NCBI GenBank assembly: GCA_041672395.1
Contig: JBAYZS010000008.1
Location: 1-64,000, forward strand
DNA length: 64,000 bases
Direction of reading: 5' to 3'
Source of the DNA: UBA5287 sp041672395
GTDB lineage: Bacteria; Bacteroidota; Bacteroidia; Bacteroidales; Dysgonomonadaceae
Position 1 is the first letter of the stretch. The number at the start of each line of letters is the position of its first letter. Positions 43,279-51,886 of this stretch are shown piece by piece. The position numbers and the translations under genes were made by a program. Below the pieces are notes generated by a model. The model made no database searches, was not told the origin of the DNA, and saw nothing but the letters and a program-made list of their open reading frames with translations.

Positions 43279-44352
43279 TTATTGAAATATCTTCATCCAA
43301 GGGAAGCGTCCTTTACCTTTTTTCTGAGTAGAGAATTTGCCGATAGTTGCTGAGACTGTCAACAACTGCTGATAAAGCACGTTTCCCTCTGAAAAATGAA
43401 CATTAAAGTTAAAGCGAGCTTTAGCCCTGTCCGTATCGAGCAAACGAATGTACCATTCACTTTCCAGATAAGAGTTTCCCCTTAAAAAAGGCGTTCCCCA
43501 ATATAAATCCGAGCCATAAGTATCAAAAAGCACCATTCGTGGATCACCCACATACATAGTATTTTGAGTACCTACGCCCCAATATTCAGCATTAGCTCTA
43601 GCTGTAAAACCAACAGGTTTGTCAAGAGCAACGTCAATGGTTCGATCCCTTTCATATCCCAATAAAGCGCCAGCAGACAATAAACCATCAAATCCGTTGT
43701 GATTGTCGATATTCAATCCCAAAGAAGCTTGAAGTTGCATATTTTCGCGCACTCCAAAATCATTGATGTTATTCGGGCGTGTGTTAGCGTTATGATACAT
43801 ATACGATTGAAAATCAGCGAAAAGCGCCCCTTTGGTCGCTTTACCAGACAAACCAACAAAGAACGATTCACGCGTTGATGGGTCGGCATATCCCGTCCAG
43901 TCCATCCACATATTAAAGAACGTATCATCATTGCCAATTTGCCAGAAAACGCCCTCCATAAGCGGTTTGAAGTTAGAGATAGAATCCGTAAAAAAGAAAT
44001 TATTATAGTTCGACAGCACCTCACTTCTCGGGAAGGAGCCAGCCCTAAAAAGTACATTTGGTGTTTTGTACTGATAAAACAACGTCACATCCACCTTATC
44101 GACCGTAGCTTTTGATCCCGGGAGAACCAACAAATTAACACCCCCATATAAAGAATGCAAAGAATCCCAAGTTGCGCCCCCCAATGGACTAATCCATGTT
44201 CCCTGCATAGTTTGTGAATCAGCAAAAGGCGTTTTTTCATATTCAACATTATCGAAGAAGTATTCAAAATCAGCTTTCCATTTATATTCCTGTGCAGAAA
44301 GCATACCCGGAATAAAAATGCAGACCAGTGAAATACAGATTATTCGCCACAT
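43279..44352 (-). CDS. Predicted exported beta-rich (outer-membrane-like) protein
   Basis: The product has 357 residues from the ATG at 44352. The frame reaches 44385, but the signal peptide MWRIICIS...GMLSAQ begins at 44352. The mature protein is rich in Trp, Tyr and Phe, with alternating strands (DFEYFFDNVEYEKTPF, VDVTLFYQYKTPNVLFRAGSFPRSE, YIRLLDTDRAKARFNFNVHF). This suggests a beta-barrel or porin-like fold. I cannot name a family. It lies 11 bases upstream of ligA and 52 bases downstream of a MATE gene on the same strand. Confidence 0.7.
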   Translation of the reverse strand: MWRIICISLVCIFIPGMLSAQEYKWKADFEYFFDNVEYEKTPFADSQTMQGTWISPLGGATWDSLHSLYGGVNLLVLPGSKATVDKVDVTLFYQYKTPNVLFRAGSFPRSEVLSNYNNFFFTDSISNFKPLMEGVFWQIGNDDTFFNMWMDWTGYADPSTRESFFVGLSGKATKGALFADFQSYMYHNANTRPNNINDFGVRENMQLQASLGLNIDNHNGFDGLLSAGALLGYERDRTIDVALDKPVGFTARANAEYWGVGTQNTMYVGDPRMVLFDTYGSDLYWGTPFLRGNSYLESEWYIRLLDTDRAKARFNFNVHFSEGNVLYQQLLTVSATIGKFSTQKKGKGRFPWMKIFQ

Positions 44353-44404
44353 ATTAGGTTTTATTATTAAGGTAAAGATAGACAAAAAATTGTTATTTAA
44401 GTCG

Positions 44405-45724
44405 TTAAATCTGTTTGTTTTTCCACTTTCCTCTTTTGAGATATAAATACGAAAGTATTGCCAAGAACAACCAGTATAACAGTTCCGATGTCCATGCCCA
44501 GGCTACCGACAATTTAAGATGAGAAATGATGAGCCAGATATAGAACAGATAAAAAGTAAGCGTAAACACTTCGAAAGTCAGTGCCCGCTTTGTATTTCCA
44601 GTACCCGACACCGCACTAAAGAAGACCGTACTAACGCTGAAAAAGGGTAAAGATAAAACAAGGACATATAACGGTGCGATTGTATCGTTAATTAACGACT
44701 GATCATCAGTATAAATTCTAGCGATCAGCTCCGGGAATACTAAAGCAAGAATTATTACGACCAGCATTACCCCAAAGCTCATTGACGCAATGCGTTTCAC
44801 CAGTGGCAGAACCTCATCAGACCTATTAGCTCCGATAGTGTTACTCACCAGAGTATTTGCTACAGCCCCCAAAGCCGCAGAAGGTATAGTAAACAGATTA
44901 TTGAAACTGCGTACAATATTTGAAACCGCAAGAGGTCGCTCGCCCAATCTTTCAATAAAGACAAAAAACAGCATCCATGTAGAAACAGCCAAAAGATTCT
45001 GCACCATCATATATATAGAAATGCTGAGCACTTTGGTAGTTACCGACCACTTCCATCTGATACGTTTGAACCCATATTTTTCGAGGTCGACCGTCTTCAA
45101 CAAATAAATCACGAAAAACAATGTTGATGAAGCTTCCGCAATAACTGAAGCAAGAGCCGCTCCACCGATCCCCATTTCAGTCATTCCAAGATTACCAAAT
45201 ATCAAGCCATAATCAAAGAAAACATTCACCAATCCCATGACTATAGCGTTCATGGTAAGCACTTTTGTGCGTGCAATACCTATAAAGAAAGCCCGGAAAA
45301 TAGAATTCGTAAAAGAGAATACAAACCCATATACCCTCCAGTCAAGATACTCAATTACGGCCACCGTCACATCCTCAGACGAAAAGAACTTCGGCAAGAG
45401 AGTCGGCGACAATATCTTAAGAATAGGAATAAAAATTAACGCCAGAACAAGAAGGAAGAAAAAACCTTGAACAACAATACCCCCAATTTCTGAAAAGTTA
45501 CGTTCACCGTTGCGTCGTCCAATCATTATTTGGCTTCCCATGCTAAAACCAAATCCAAGAGTAAACACAGCTATATAAACAATTCCCGCCAGTGCCGATG
45601 CTCCCAGTTCCACCTCGCCCACTCTGCCAAGAAAAGCCGTATCCACTACCTGAATAAGTGTTTGAGCCAACAAGCTAAGCATGATAGGCAAACTTATCCC
45701 AACTATTTCTTTTTTAGTATACAC
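44405..45724 (-). CDS. MATE family efflux transporter (DinF/NorM-like)
   Basis: The product has 439 residues and about 12 membrane helices. The start KKEIVGISLPIMLSLLAQTLIQVVDTAFLGRVGE and the GFGFSMGSQIMIGRRNGE block are typical of MATE proteins. The second half opens near 230. It exports organic compounds from the inner membrane. It is distinct from the transporter at 25.1 kb, since the two share only the family pattern. It heads a minus-strand run with an outer-membrane-like protein and ligA. Confidence 0.92.
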   Translation of the reverse strand: MYTKKEIVGISLPIMLSLLAQTLIQVVDTAFLGRVGEVELGASALAGIVYIAVFTLGFGFSMGSQIMIGRRNGERNFSEIGGIVVQGFFFLLVLALIFIPILKILSPTLLPKFFSSEDVTVAVIEYLDWRVYGFVFSFTNSIFRAFFIGIARTKVLTMNAIVMGLVNVFFDYGLIFGNLGMTEMGIGGAALASVIAEASSTLFFVIYLLKTVDLEKYGFKRIRWKWSVTTKVLSISIYMMVQNLLAVSTWMLFFVFIERLGERPLAVSNIVRSFNNLFTIPSAALGAVANTLVSNTIGANRSDEVLPLVKRIASMSFGVMLVVIILALVFPELIARIYTDDQSLINDTIAPLYVLVLSLPFFSVSTVFFSAVSGTGNTKRALTFEVFTLTFYLFYIWLIISHLKLSVAWAWTSELLYWLFLAILSYLYLKRGKWKNKQI

Positions 45725-45738
45725 GTTTAAAAGTAAAG

Positions 45739-45762
45739 ACAGCCGATTTGATAATCGGCTGT
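45739..45762 (-). terminator. Terminator of panC-panD
   Basis: The perfect 10-bp stem ACAGCCGATT/AATCGGCTGT has a 4-base loop and is followed by a T-rich tract on the minus strand. Confidence 0.7.
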
Positions 45763-45784
45763 TCCGTAATTTCTAATAAATAAC

Positions 45785-46138
45785 TTATTTACAAAGTTCA
45801 TTCGTTGATTCTTTCACATGAACAACAATTGGTTCATGTTTCTTTGCTTCTTCAATTGATATTAATGCATAACTCATGATGATAATCACATCACCAACTT
45901 GAGCCTTTCTGGCAGCCGCGCCATTCAAGCAAATCGTTCCCGTCCCGCGTTCACCTTTAATGACATACGTGTCAAAGCGTTCGCCGTTATTATTATTTAC
46001 AATAGAAACCTTTTCATTTAAAAAGATATTAGCCGCATCCATTAAATCTTCGTCGATAGTAATGCTGCCCGCATAATTAAGATTGGCATCAGTAACTGTT
46101 GCCCTATGTATTTTTGACTTTAATATTTCAATCCACAT
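45785..46138 (-). CDS. panD: Aspartate 1-decarboxylase
   Basis: The product has 117 residues. It makes beta-alanine from aspartate for pantothenate and CoA synthesis. The proenzyme cleavage site is Gly24-Ser25 in YAGSITIDEDLM, where Ser25 becomes the pyruvoyl group. NNGERFDTYVIKGERGTGTICLNGAAARKAQVGD is the conserved core. It follows panC by 8 bases, so the product of this gene feeds directly into the reaction of its neighbour. A terminator lies just beyond. Confidence 0.96.
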   Translation of the reverse strand: MWIEILKSKIHRATVTDANLNYAGSITIDEDLMDAANIFLNEKVSIVNNNNGERFDTYVIKGERGTGTICLNGAAARKAQVGDVIIIMSYALISIEEAKKHEPIVVHVKESTNELCK

Positions 46139-46146
46139 GTTGTTTA

Positions 46147-46989
46147 CTATTTATATCTAATATTGTCAATGAGTCGGACTTCACCACAAAATACAGCAAT
46201 ACATCCAACAATATAATCAGCATCGTTCCAATTTGTAACAGACTGAAGCGTTTCACCATTTATAATATTGTAGTATTCAACGCTTAAACCTTCCACATTG
46301 TTTATACTTTCCACTACAAATGACGAGGTTTCAGATACATTTTTTTGGTTAGTCAAAGTGATGCTTTCCTTCAAAGTTTTAAATATCTCAGCAGCTTTCA
46401 CACGTTCTTGTTCCGACAATCTCATGTTTCTGCTGCTCAGCGCCAATCCGCTATCCTCTCTTACAATTGGAACTGCAACAATTTCTATTGGCATATACAA
46501 TTGTTTAACCATTAATCGTATGATTGCCAGCTGTTGAAAATCCTTTTCACCAAAATAAGCCTTTCGGGGTTCAACCACGTAAAACAATTTACTCACTATT
46601 TGTGCAACCCCGTTGAAATGACCCGATCGGAACTGTCCTTCCATCACGTTAGCAAGGTCACCAAAATCAAAGACCCTTATATCCTGTTCCGGATACATCT
46701 CATCTACCGAAGGAGCAAAAACATAATCAGTTCCAATAGATTCCAACAATCGGCAGTCGGCCTCCAAATCACGAGGATACAAACGCAGATCCTCTTTATT
46801 ATTGAACTGAGTAGGATTGACAAAAACGCTGACTACACTTATATCGTTTTCTGCGACACATTTCTCAACTAAAGCAGCATGCCCCCTGTGCAAAGCACCC
46901 ATTGTAGGAACCAGTCCGACTGATTTCCTTTGTTGTCGATTAGGCTCCAGGACCTGGTTCAACTCGCTAATAGTATTAATAACCTTCAT
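46147..46989 (-). CDS. panC: Pantothenate synthetase
   Basis: The product has 280 residues from the ATG at 46989. The frame extends to 47112, but the family begins at MKVINTISEL. It ligates pantoate with beta-alanine using ATP. The nucleotide motif is VPTMGALHRGH with His34 and His37. SVFVNPTQFNNKEDL, YFGEKDFQQL and LSSRNMRLS are further family blocks. It precedes panD in a two-gene operon. The upstream gap contains the second 11-bp repeat array. Confidence 0.96.
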   Translation of the reverse strand: MKVINTISELNQVLEPNRQQRKSVGLVPTMGALHRGHAALVEKCVAENDISVVSVFVNPTQFNNKEDLRLYPRDLEADCRLLESIGTDYVFAPSVDEMYPEQDIRVFDFGDLANVMEGQFRSGHFNGVAQIVSKLFYVVEPRKAYFGEKDFQQLAIIRLMVKQLYMPIEIVAVPIVREDSGLALSSRNMRLSEQERVKAAEIFKTLKESITLTNQKNVSETSSFVVESINNVEGLSVEYYNIINGETLQSVTNWNDADYIVGCIAVFCGEVRLIDNIRYK

Positions 46990-47114
46990 TTTTTCAGTTT
47001 TAGCATACAAAGCAACACATTTTTTATCAAATAAAAAAGTATGGCACATATATATATTTCTAAAATTAGCAGTAATTATCATTTCATGAAACGTTGGAAA
47101 CCCATCGAACAATT

Positions 47115-47235
47115 GATTGAGAATGGGGAGAAATTATGGAAAGAGGATTTAGAGATTGGGGAGAAATTAGTGAGACCATGGTGAGACCATGGTGAGAGGA
47201 GCAACGGAGCTAAGACGGAGCTATGCGAGAAGAAG
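47115..47235 (+). repeat. Intergenic array of 11-bp units (array B)
   Basis: From 47115 the sequence divides without gaps into 11-mers: GATTGAGAATG, GGGAGAAATTA, TGGAAAGAGGA, TTTAGAGATTG, GGGAGAAATTA, GTGAGACCATG, GTGAGACCATG, GTGAGAGGAGC, AACGGAGCTAA, GACGGAGCTAT, GCGAGAAGAAG. Units 2 and 5 are identical and 33 bases apart; units 6 and 7 are identical. Array A at 20.5 kb (opposite strand) contains GTGAGACCATG and GTGAGAGGAGG in the same order and ends in a similar GCGAGAA-type unit. A 21-bp string is exactly shared (47181-47201 with the complement of 20493-20513). Confidence 0.8.
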
Positions 47236-47454
47236 ATAAGCATTATGAACAAGACAAGAATAAGTTGAATAAGCAAAAGAATAATGTCAAACCCGTAGGA
47301 GATAGAATTAACATCTTGAAAATTCAGATATAAAATCATACAAATGCAGTTATAATCAGCGAATTACGCCCATTTTACCAAATCGAAAAAAAAGTTAGAA
47401 AAAATCAAGTAACACATTGTTTTTCAGTTAATAAAAAAAAAGTCCTCAAAACAT

Positions 47455-47488
47455 TTTGCAATTAAGCGGATTTTTTTTATTATCTTTG
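47455..47488 (+). promoter_or_regulatory. Candidate promoter of the GT5-like gene
   Basis: TTTG at 47455-47458 and TATCTTTG at 47481-47488 are separated by 22 bases, slightly more than the usual 19-21. The ATG follows at 47515. Confidence 0.45.
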
Positions 47489-47514
47489 TAATTAATTAAG
47501 TAGAAGCAATTAGA

Positions 47515-48333
47515 ATGAACAAAAAAAGAATTTTATATATTTCTCAAGAAATATATCCTTACTCACCAAAAACCACAGTATCAAACATTTCACGCTTTCT
47601 GCCACAAGCTATTCAGGAAAAAGGTAAAGAAATTCGTTCTTTTATGCCCAAATATGGGAACATAAATGAACGAAGAAACCAACTTCACGAAGTAATCCGC
47701 TTGTCGGGTATGAACTTGATAATTGACGATACCGACCATTCTCTCATTATTAAAGTTGCATCTATTCAACCAGCAAGAATGCAAATCTATTTTATTGATA
47801 ATGACGACTTTTTTCAGCACCGCGAAACTGTGGTTGATGAAAATGGTGTTGAATATATGGATAACGACGAGCGCAGTATTTTCTTTACCCGAGGAGTAAT
47901 GGAGACTGTTAAAAAGCTACGTTGGATTCCGGATGTGATTCATTGTCACGGTTGGTTTTCGGCCCTTGTTCCCCTTTTCATAAAGAGAGGTTATGCTGAT
48001 GATCCTACTTTCAAAGATTCAAAAGTGGTATATTCAGTTTATGACGATGCATTCAACAATCCTTTTCACGAAGAGATTGCAAAGAAGTTGCTCTTTGAAG
48101 GCATTGATGAAACCGAGATAAAATCGATTAATGAGAGAGGTACGATGGATTTCGAGAACCTTACCAAAATGGCTATTGACTATTCAGATGCAGTAGTACA
48201 GGGAAGTGAGAATATCAATAGTAATATCAGCAAATACATAACTGAAAAGAATATTGATTTTACTCCTTACAACGTCGATTTTGACAGTAATGTCAACGAA
48301 ATTGACGCATTGTACGACAAGCTGAAAGCATAA
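47515..48333 (+). CDS. Glycogen synthase-like (GT5 N-terminal domain) protein
   Basis: The product has 272 residues, about half the length of a glycogen synthase. It shows the N-terminal Rossmann half of GT5 enzymes: LYISQEIYPYSPKTTVSNISRFLPQA, VIHCHGWFSALVPLF and YSDAVVQGSENI. The ADP-glucose motif KTGGL is replaced by PKTTV, and the C-terminal catalytic half with the sugar-nucleotide site is absent. It may be an inactive or regulatory relative. It precedes a DUF4270 lipoprotein gene and lies beside panC, an arrangement I know from other Bacteroidales. Confidence 0.85.
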   Translation: MNKKRILYISQEIYPYSPKTTVSNISRFLPQAIQEKGKEIRSFMPKYGNINERRNQLHEVIRLSGMNLIIDDTDHSLIIKVASIQPARMQIYFIDNDDFFQHRETVVDENGVEYMDNDERSIFFTRGVMETVKKLRWIPDVIHCHGWFSALVPLFIKRGYADDPTFKDSKVVYSVYDDAFNNPFHEEIAKKLLFEGIDETEIKSINERGTMDFENLTKMAIDYSDAVVQGSENINSNISKYITEKNIDFTPYNVDFDSNVNEIDALYDKLKA

Positions 48334-48437
48334 TTTCACTTAAAAAAATCGTTAAACAGAATATAAACTAGCTCAACTGCTTTTTTATGCGATAATTTTT
48401 TCGGATATTTGCGCGATAAAATTTTATATTTATACGA

Positions 48438-49802
48438 ATGAAGCTAAACCCAATATATAAACTGCTTTGTATAGCAGTAACATCCATAGCATTACTGTCT
48501 TGTAATGACACCCTTTCTGATTTAGGCGTAAGCATTCAACCGGATGGCGACAAGCTTACGGTAGGAACAGATACGCTGACACTGAATGCAAAAACTGTTC
48601 AGGTTGAAAGTATCAATGCTAAGACCGACAAGCCGGTACTGGGTGAATATTTAGATTCCATCTTCGGTAGTGTAAAATCGGATTACGTAGGTGAATTCTA
48701 TTTCCCCGCAGGAAAAACTTTTCCTAATAACAGTATTATAGACTCTGTTCGGTTGTTTGTTTCATATACAACTTGGACTGGCGATTCGCTTGCACCTATG
48801 CAACTGTCTGTTTACAGGTTAAACAAGCAGCTCCCCCAAAAAGGAACAACAACAGATTTTAATATATCAAGTTATATCAATCCTAATCCTATCGGACAAC
48901 AGGTTTTTACGGCTAAGAACAATACTTATTATACTCAATTCGATGGTACTGATAGTCTAAATATTTACAATATTATTGTAGATTTTCCTATCTCGCTGGG
49001 TGAAGAGTTTTTAGCTGAATCCAAAAAAACCGATAGCAAACTAAAAGATACCGAATCGCTTAGAGAGTTCTTCCCTGGACTGTTCATGACTACTACTTTC
49101 GGTAATAGTACGATGATTAATGTTGAATTGACTTCGTTTGTAATCAATTATCATTATAATGATGTCGGAGGTTCATCAACCGGTCAGGACACAATCCGAA
49201 ATGCAGAACTTCCTTTGTACATCACTCCAGAAGTTACTCAACTAAGCACTATTCAAAATAAAAATGCTGATCTGTTGGCACCAAACGCAAATTTGACGTA
49301 TATCAAAAGTCCCGCAGGCGTGAACACAGAAATCGTTTTCCCGCTGTCGCAAGTGGCCGATAAGCTTGAATCTCAAGCACTTAATTTAGCAAACTTCAAA
49401 GTTCAGGCAGTGCCGCCTGTCGATAACGGATCATTCCATCTAAATGCAGCTCCTTATCTGCTGTTAATCAATAAGGATTCTCTTTCCTCCTTTTTTCAGA
49501 AAAAGACCCTGCCAAATAGTGTAACAACTTTTTATGCAGCGTTTAATTCAACAACTTATGCCTATGATTTTGGGAATATATCGGCAATGGTAAATCATTA
49601 TAAAGAAAAGAATAATGGAACTATCAAAGATTTAACATATCTACTTGTGCCGGTAAGCATCACACAGCAAACGTCTCAAGATGCATATGGTAACCAAACC
49701 AGCGTGCTAACCGGAGTTTACAATTTGATGACTCCCTCTGCAACTACCATTAGTAAAAAGCCAGAGGATTTGAGACTAGAAATGATCTTTAGTAAGTTTT
49801 AG
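48438..49802 (+). CDS. DUF4270 family lipoprotein
   Basis: The product has 454 residues. The signal peptide ends LLSC with Cys22 lipidated. The DUF4270 pattern is visible: NDTLSDLGVSIQPDGDKLTVGTDTL after the Cys, then GEYLDSIFGSVKSDYVGEFYFP and IDSVRLFVSY. Many beta strands follow, ending in PEDLRLEMIFSKF. The family is confined mostly to Bacteroidetes, and its function is unknown. It follows the GT5-like gene by 104 bp, a frequent pairing. A shared hairpin terminator separates it from ruvB. Confidence 0.88.
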   Translation: MKLNPIYKLLCIAVTSIALLSCNDTLSDLGVSIQPDGDKLTVGTDTLTLNAKTVQVESINAKTDKPVLGEYLDSIFGSVKSDYVGEFYFPAGKTFPNNSIIDSVRLFVSYTTWTGDSLAPMQLSVYRLNKQLPQKGTTTDFNISSYINPNPIGQQVFTAKNNTYYTQFDGTDSLNIYNIIVDFPISLGEEFLAESKKTDSKLKDTESLREFFPGLFMTTTFGNSTMINVELTSFVINYHYNDVGGSSTGQDTIRNAELPLYITPEVTQLSTIQNKNADLLAPNANLTYIKSPAGVNTEIVFPLSQVADKLESQALNLANFKVQAVPPVDNGSFHLNAAPYLLLINKDSLSSFFQKKTLPNSVTTFYAAFNSTTYAYDFGNISAMVNHYKEKNNGTIKDLTYLLVPVSITQQTSQDAYGNQTSVLTGVYNLMTPSATTISKKPEDLRLEMIFSKF

Positions 49803-49842
49803 ATAGATTTATTCAGGGGATTAGAATGATAGATATAATATA

Positions 49843-49870
49843 AAAGGCGCATTTGAAGAAATGCGCCTTT
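49843..49870. terminator. Bidirectional terminator between DUF4270 and ruvB
   Basis: The perfect 12-bp stem AAAGGCGCATTT/AAATGCGCCTTT (49843-49854 with 49859-49870) has A and T runs on both flanks and serves both convergent genes. Confidence 0.85.
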
Positions 49871-49878
49871 TTATATTT

Positions 49879-50907
49879 TTAAAATAATAATGATTGTCTA
49901 TCTTGATAAGGCTTCCTACCTAAATGTTCGTATGCCAATTGGGTTACTTCCCTTCCGCGTGGCGTTCGTTTTATAAAACCTTCTTTAATCAAAAATGGTT
50001 CGTAAACTTCTTCAATTGTGCCTGCATCATCACCTACTGCTGTGGCAATAGTTGAAATTCCAACAGGTCCACCTCTGAATTTGTCAATGATGGTAAGCAA
50101 TATCTTGTTATCAATCTCATCCAATCCATAAGTATCTATGTTCAGCGCTTCGAGCGAATATGAAGCAATAGCTTTGTCAATTTTCCCCGACCCTTTAACT
50201 TGCGCGAAATCGCGTACGCGTCGCAACAATGCATTGGAAACGCGTGGTGTTCCTCTGCTTCGAGAAGCAATTTCGAGTGCAGCATCATAATCACACTCAA
50301 TCTTCAAAATATTTGCGGAACGTAAAACAATGCCAGTAAGCGTTTCCACGTCATAGTATTCCAAATGCATATTTATACCAAAACGTGCACGAAGAGGGCT
50401 TGTTAGCAGTCCGCTTCTTGTTGTGGCACCTATAAGAGTGAATGGATTGAGATCGATTTGTATGGATCGTGCGCTAGGACCTTTATCAATCAGAATATCA
50501 ATGCGATAATCCTCCATTGCGCTGTACAGATATTCTTCAACAATAGGCGATAATCTGTGAATCTCATCGATAAAAAGAACGTCGTTCGATTCAAGTGAAG
50601 TAAGTATTCCCGCTAAATCTCCAGGTTTGTCCAATACAGGTCCCGAAGTTACTTTGAATCCAACATTCAACTCGTTGGCAATAATGTTGGAAAGAGTTGT
50701 TTTTCCCAATCCCGGAGGTCCATGCAAAAGAACATGATCGAGTGACTCACCACGCATTCGTGCGGCACTCACAAATACTTTCAAATTCTCGACAATCTTA
50801 TCCTGACCGTTAAAACTCGAAAAAGTCAGCGGTCGCAATGCATTTTCAAAATCTCTATCCGTGTCCTGAAAATCGCGATGGGTATGTATATCAAAAGTTT
50901 CTTCCAT
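49879..50907 (-). CDS. ruvB: Holliday junction branch migration ATPase RuvB
   Basis: The product has 342 residues. It is the hexameric motor that drives branch migration with RuvA. Walker A GPPGLGKT is at 63-70, Walker B LFIDEIHR starts near 111, and sensor I TLIGATTRSGLL and the arginine finger region RARFG are visible. The C-terminal winged helix ends with PRGREVTQLAYEHLG. No ruvA or ruvC lies nearby, which is common in this phylum. A TACATTTG box lies at 50921-50928. Confidence 0.96.
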   Translation of the reverse strand: MEETFDIHTHRDFQDTDRDFENALRPLTFSSFNGQDKIVENLKVFVSAARMRGESLDHVLLHGPPGLGKTTLSNIIANELNVGFKVTSGPVLDKPGDLAGILTSLESNDVLFIDEIHRLSPIVEEYLYSAMEDYRIDILIDKGPSARSIQIDLNPFTLIGATTRSGLLTSPLRARFGINMHLEYYDVETLTGIVLRSANILKIECDYDAALEIASRSRGTPRVSNALLRRVRDFAQVKGSGKIDKAIASYSLEALNIDTYGLDEIDNKILLTIIDKFRGGPVGISTIATAVGDDAGTIEEVYEPFLIKEGFIKRTPRGREVTQLAYEHLGRKPYQDRQSLLF

Positions 50908-50920
50908 ACTTTATTGAATA

Positions 50921-50928
50921 CAAATGTA
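50921..50928 (-). promoter_or_regulatory. Candidate -7 box (TACATTTG) for ruvB
   Basis: It is an exact TAnnTTTG match 13 bases upstream of the ruvB ATG on the minus strand. Confidence 0.4.
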
Positions 50929-50968
50929 ATCAAATATTGCGAAGAAATGAAACCAGATTTCATAGTCG

Positions 50969-51886
50969 TCACAAGCATTCAATATTTCTTTTCAAACCTT
51001 TGAACTTGCCCCTTTTAACAGCAGACTTGTTAAAAAGAAAACGATAAGATTCTTCGTCTATCTCGCTCAATTTCTGTTTATCAAGAGATAAAAATGCTTC
51101 GGAAGGTTCAAATTCAGGTGTGGCAGAAGGTTTAGCAAATCTGTTCCAGGAACAAACCTTTTGGCAGATATCACATCCATAAACATTATTACTCAAATTA
51201 GGGATAATATTTTTATCTATTTCACCCTTATTTTCAATTGTTTGATAAGAAATGCACTTGTTTGCATTCAACCAATGAGGCTTTTCTATTGCACCGGTAG
51301 GACATGCGTCGATGCATCTGCGACAACTGCCGCAATTTATGGTGCTAGGCACATCATAATCAAGAGGTAAATCAAGAATGATTTCTCCCAAAAAGAAAAA
51401 AGAGCCGCGTTGGGGCATTATCAAAAGGGTGTTTTTCCCTATAAATCCCAATCCGGCTTTTACAGCCCAATATCGTTCCAATACAGGTGCAGAATCAGTG
51501 AAACAACGACCGCTAACATCGGGAAAACTTTGTTTTATAAACTCGAATAACCGTTTCAACTTATCGCGCACAACATCGTGATAATCTTGACCATACGCGT
51601 AATACGCAAATTGGGGAACATGTTCAGGAAGCATCCGTTTGGGATAATAATTTAGAGCAACAGAAACAATAGATTTTGCTCCTTCAACCAATAATCTAGG
51701 ATCAAGTCTTTTCTCTATGTTACGCTCCAGATACCCCATATTGGCATGACAACCCTTTGACAGCCATTCGGCATAACGATCTTGTTCACCAGTATCCCCT
51801 GCTCGACTGATTCCGCAAGCGTCAAAACCGAGCGTGCGAGCATATTGTTTTATCTCATCCGAAAAGGAGCTGTTCACTTTATGCAA
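50969..51886 (-). CDS. queG: Epoxyqueuosine reductase QueG
   Basis: The product has 305 residues. It is a cobalamin and 4Fe-4S enzyme that reduces epoxyqueuosine to queuosine in tRNA. Two ferredoxin-type clusters are visible: Cys185, 188, 191 and 195 (CGSCRRCIDACPTGAI) and a second CDICQKVC block near 238. Asp131 matches the catalytic Asp in FTDSAPVLER. It overlaps the rnr stop by 8 bases and is cotranscribed with it. Family length can be longer, but the core is complete. Confidence 0.94.
   Translation of the reverse strand: MHKVNSSFSDEIKQYARTLGFDACGISRAGDTGEQDRYAEWLSKGCHANMGYLERNIEKRLDPRLLVEGAKSIVSVALNYYPKRMLPEHVPQFAYYAYGQDYHDVVRDKLKRLFEFIKQSFPDVSGRCFTDSAPVLERYWAVKAGLGFIGKNTLLIMPQRGSFFFLGEIILDLPLDYDVPSTINCGSCRRCIDACPTGAIEKPHWLNANKCISYQTIENKGEIDKNIIPNLSNNVYGCDICQKVCSWNRFAKPSATPEFEPSEAFLSLDKQKLSEIDEESYRFLFNKSAVKRGKFKGLKRNIECL

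Larger units (their letters stand above)
46990..47514. other. Intergenic region of 525 bases between panC and the GT5-like gene
   Basis: It is dominated by an 11-bp-period repeat array (47115-47235), then AT-rich sequence and a TATCTTTG box at 47481-47488. A 32-codon frame from 47085 to 47183 runs into the array and is probably not a gene. No RNA gene is recognised. Confidence 0.55.

Noticed and set aside
46990..47112. N-terminal extension of PanC
   Set aside because: The family starts at the ATG at 46989; the added residues show no conservation pattern.
47085..47183. 32-codon frame starting MKRWKPIEQL
   Set aside because: It runs into the 11-bp repeat array and ends within it; the apparent internal similarity comes from the DNA repeat.
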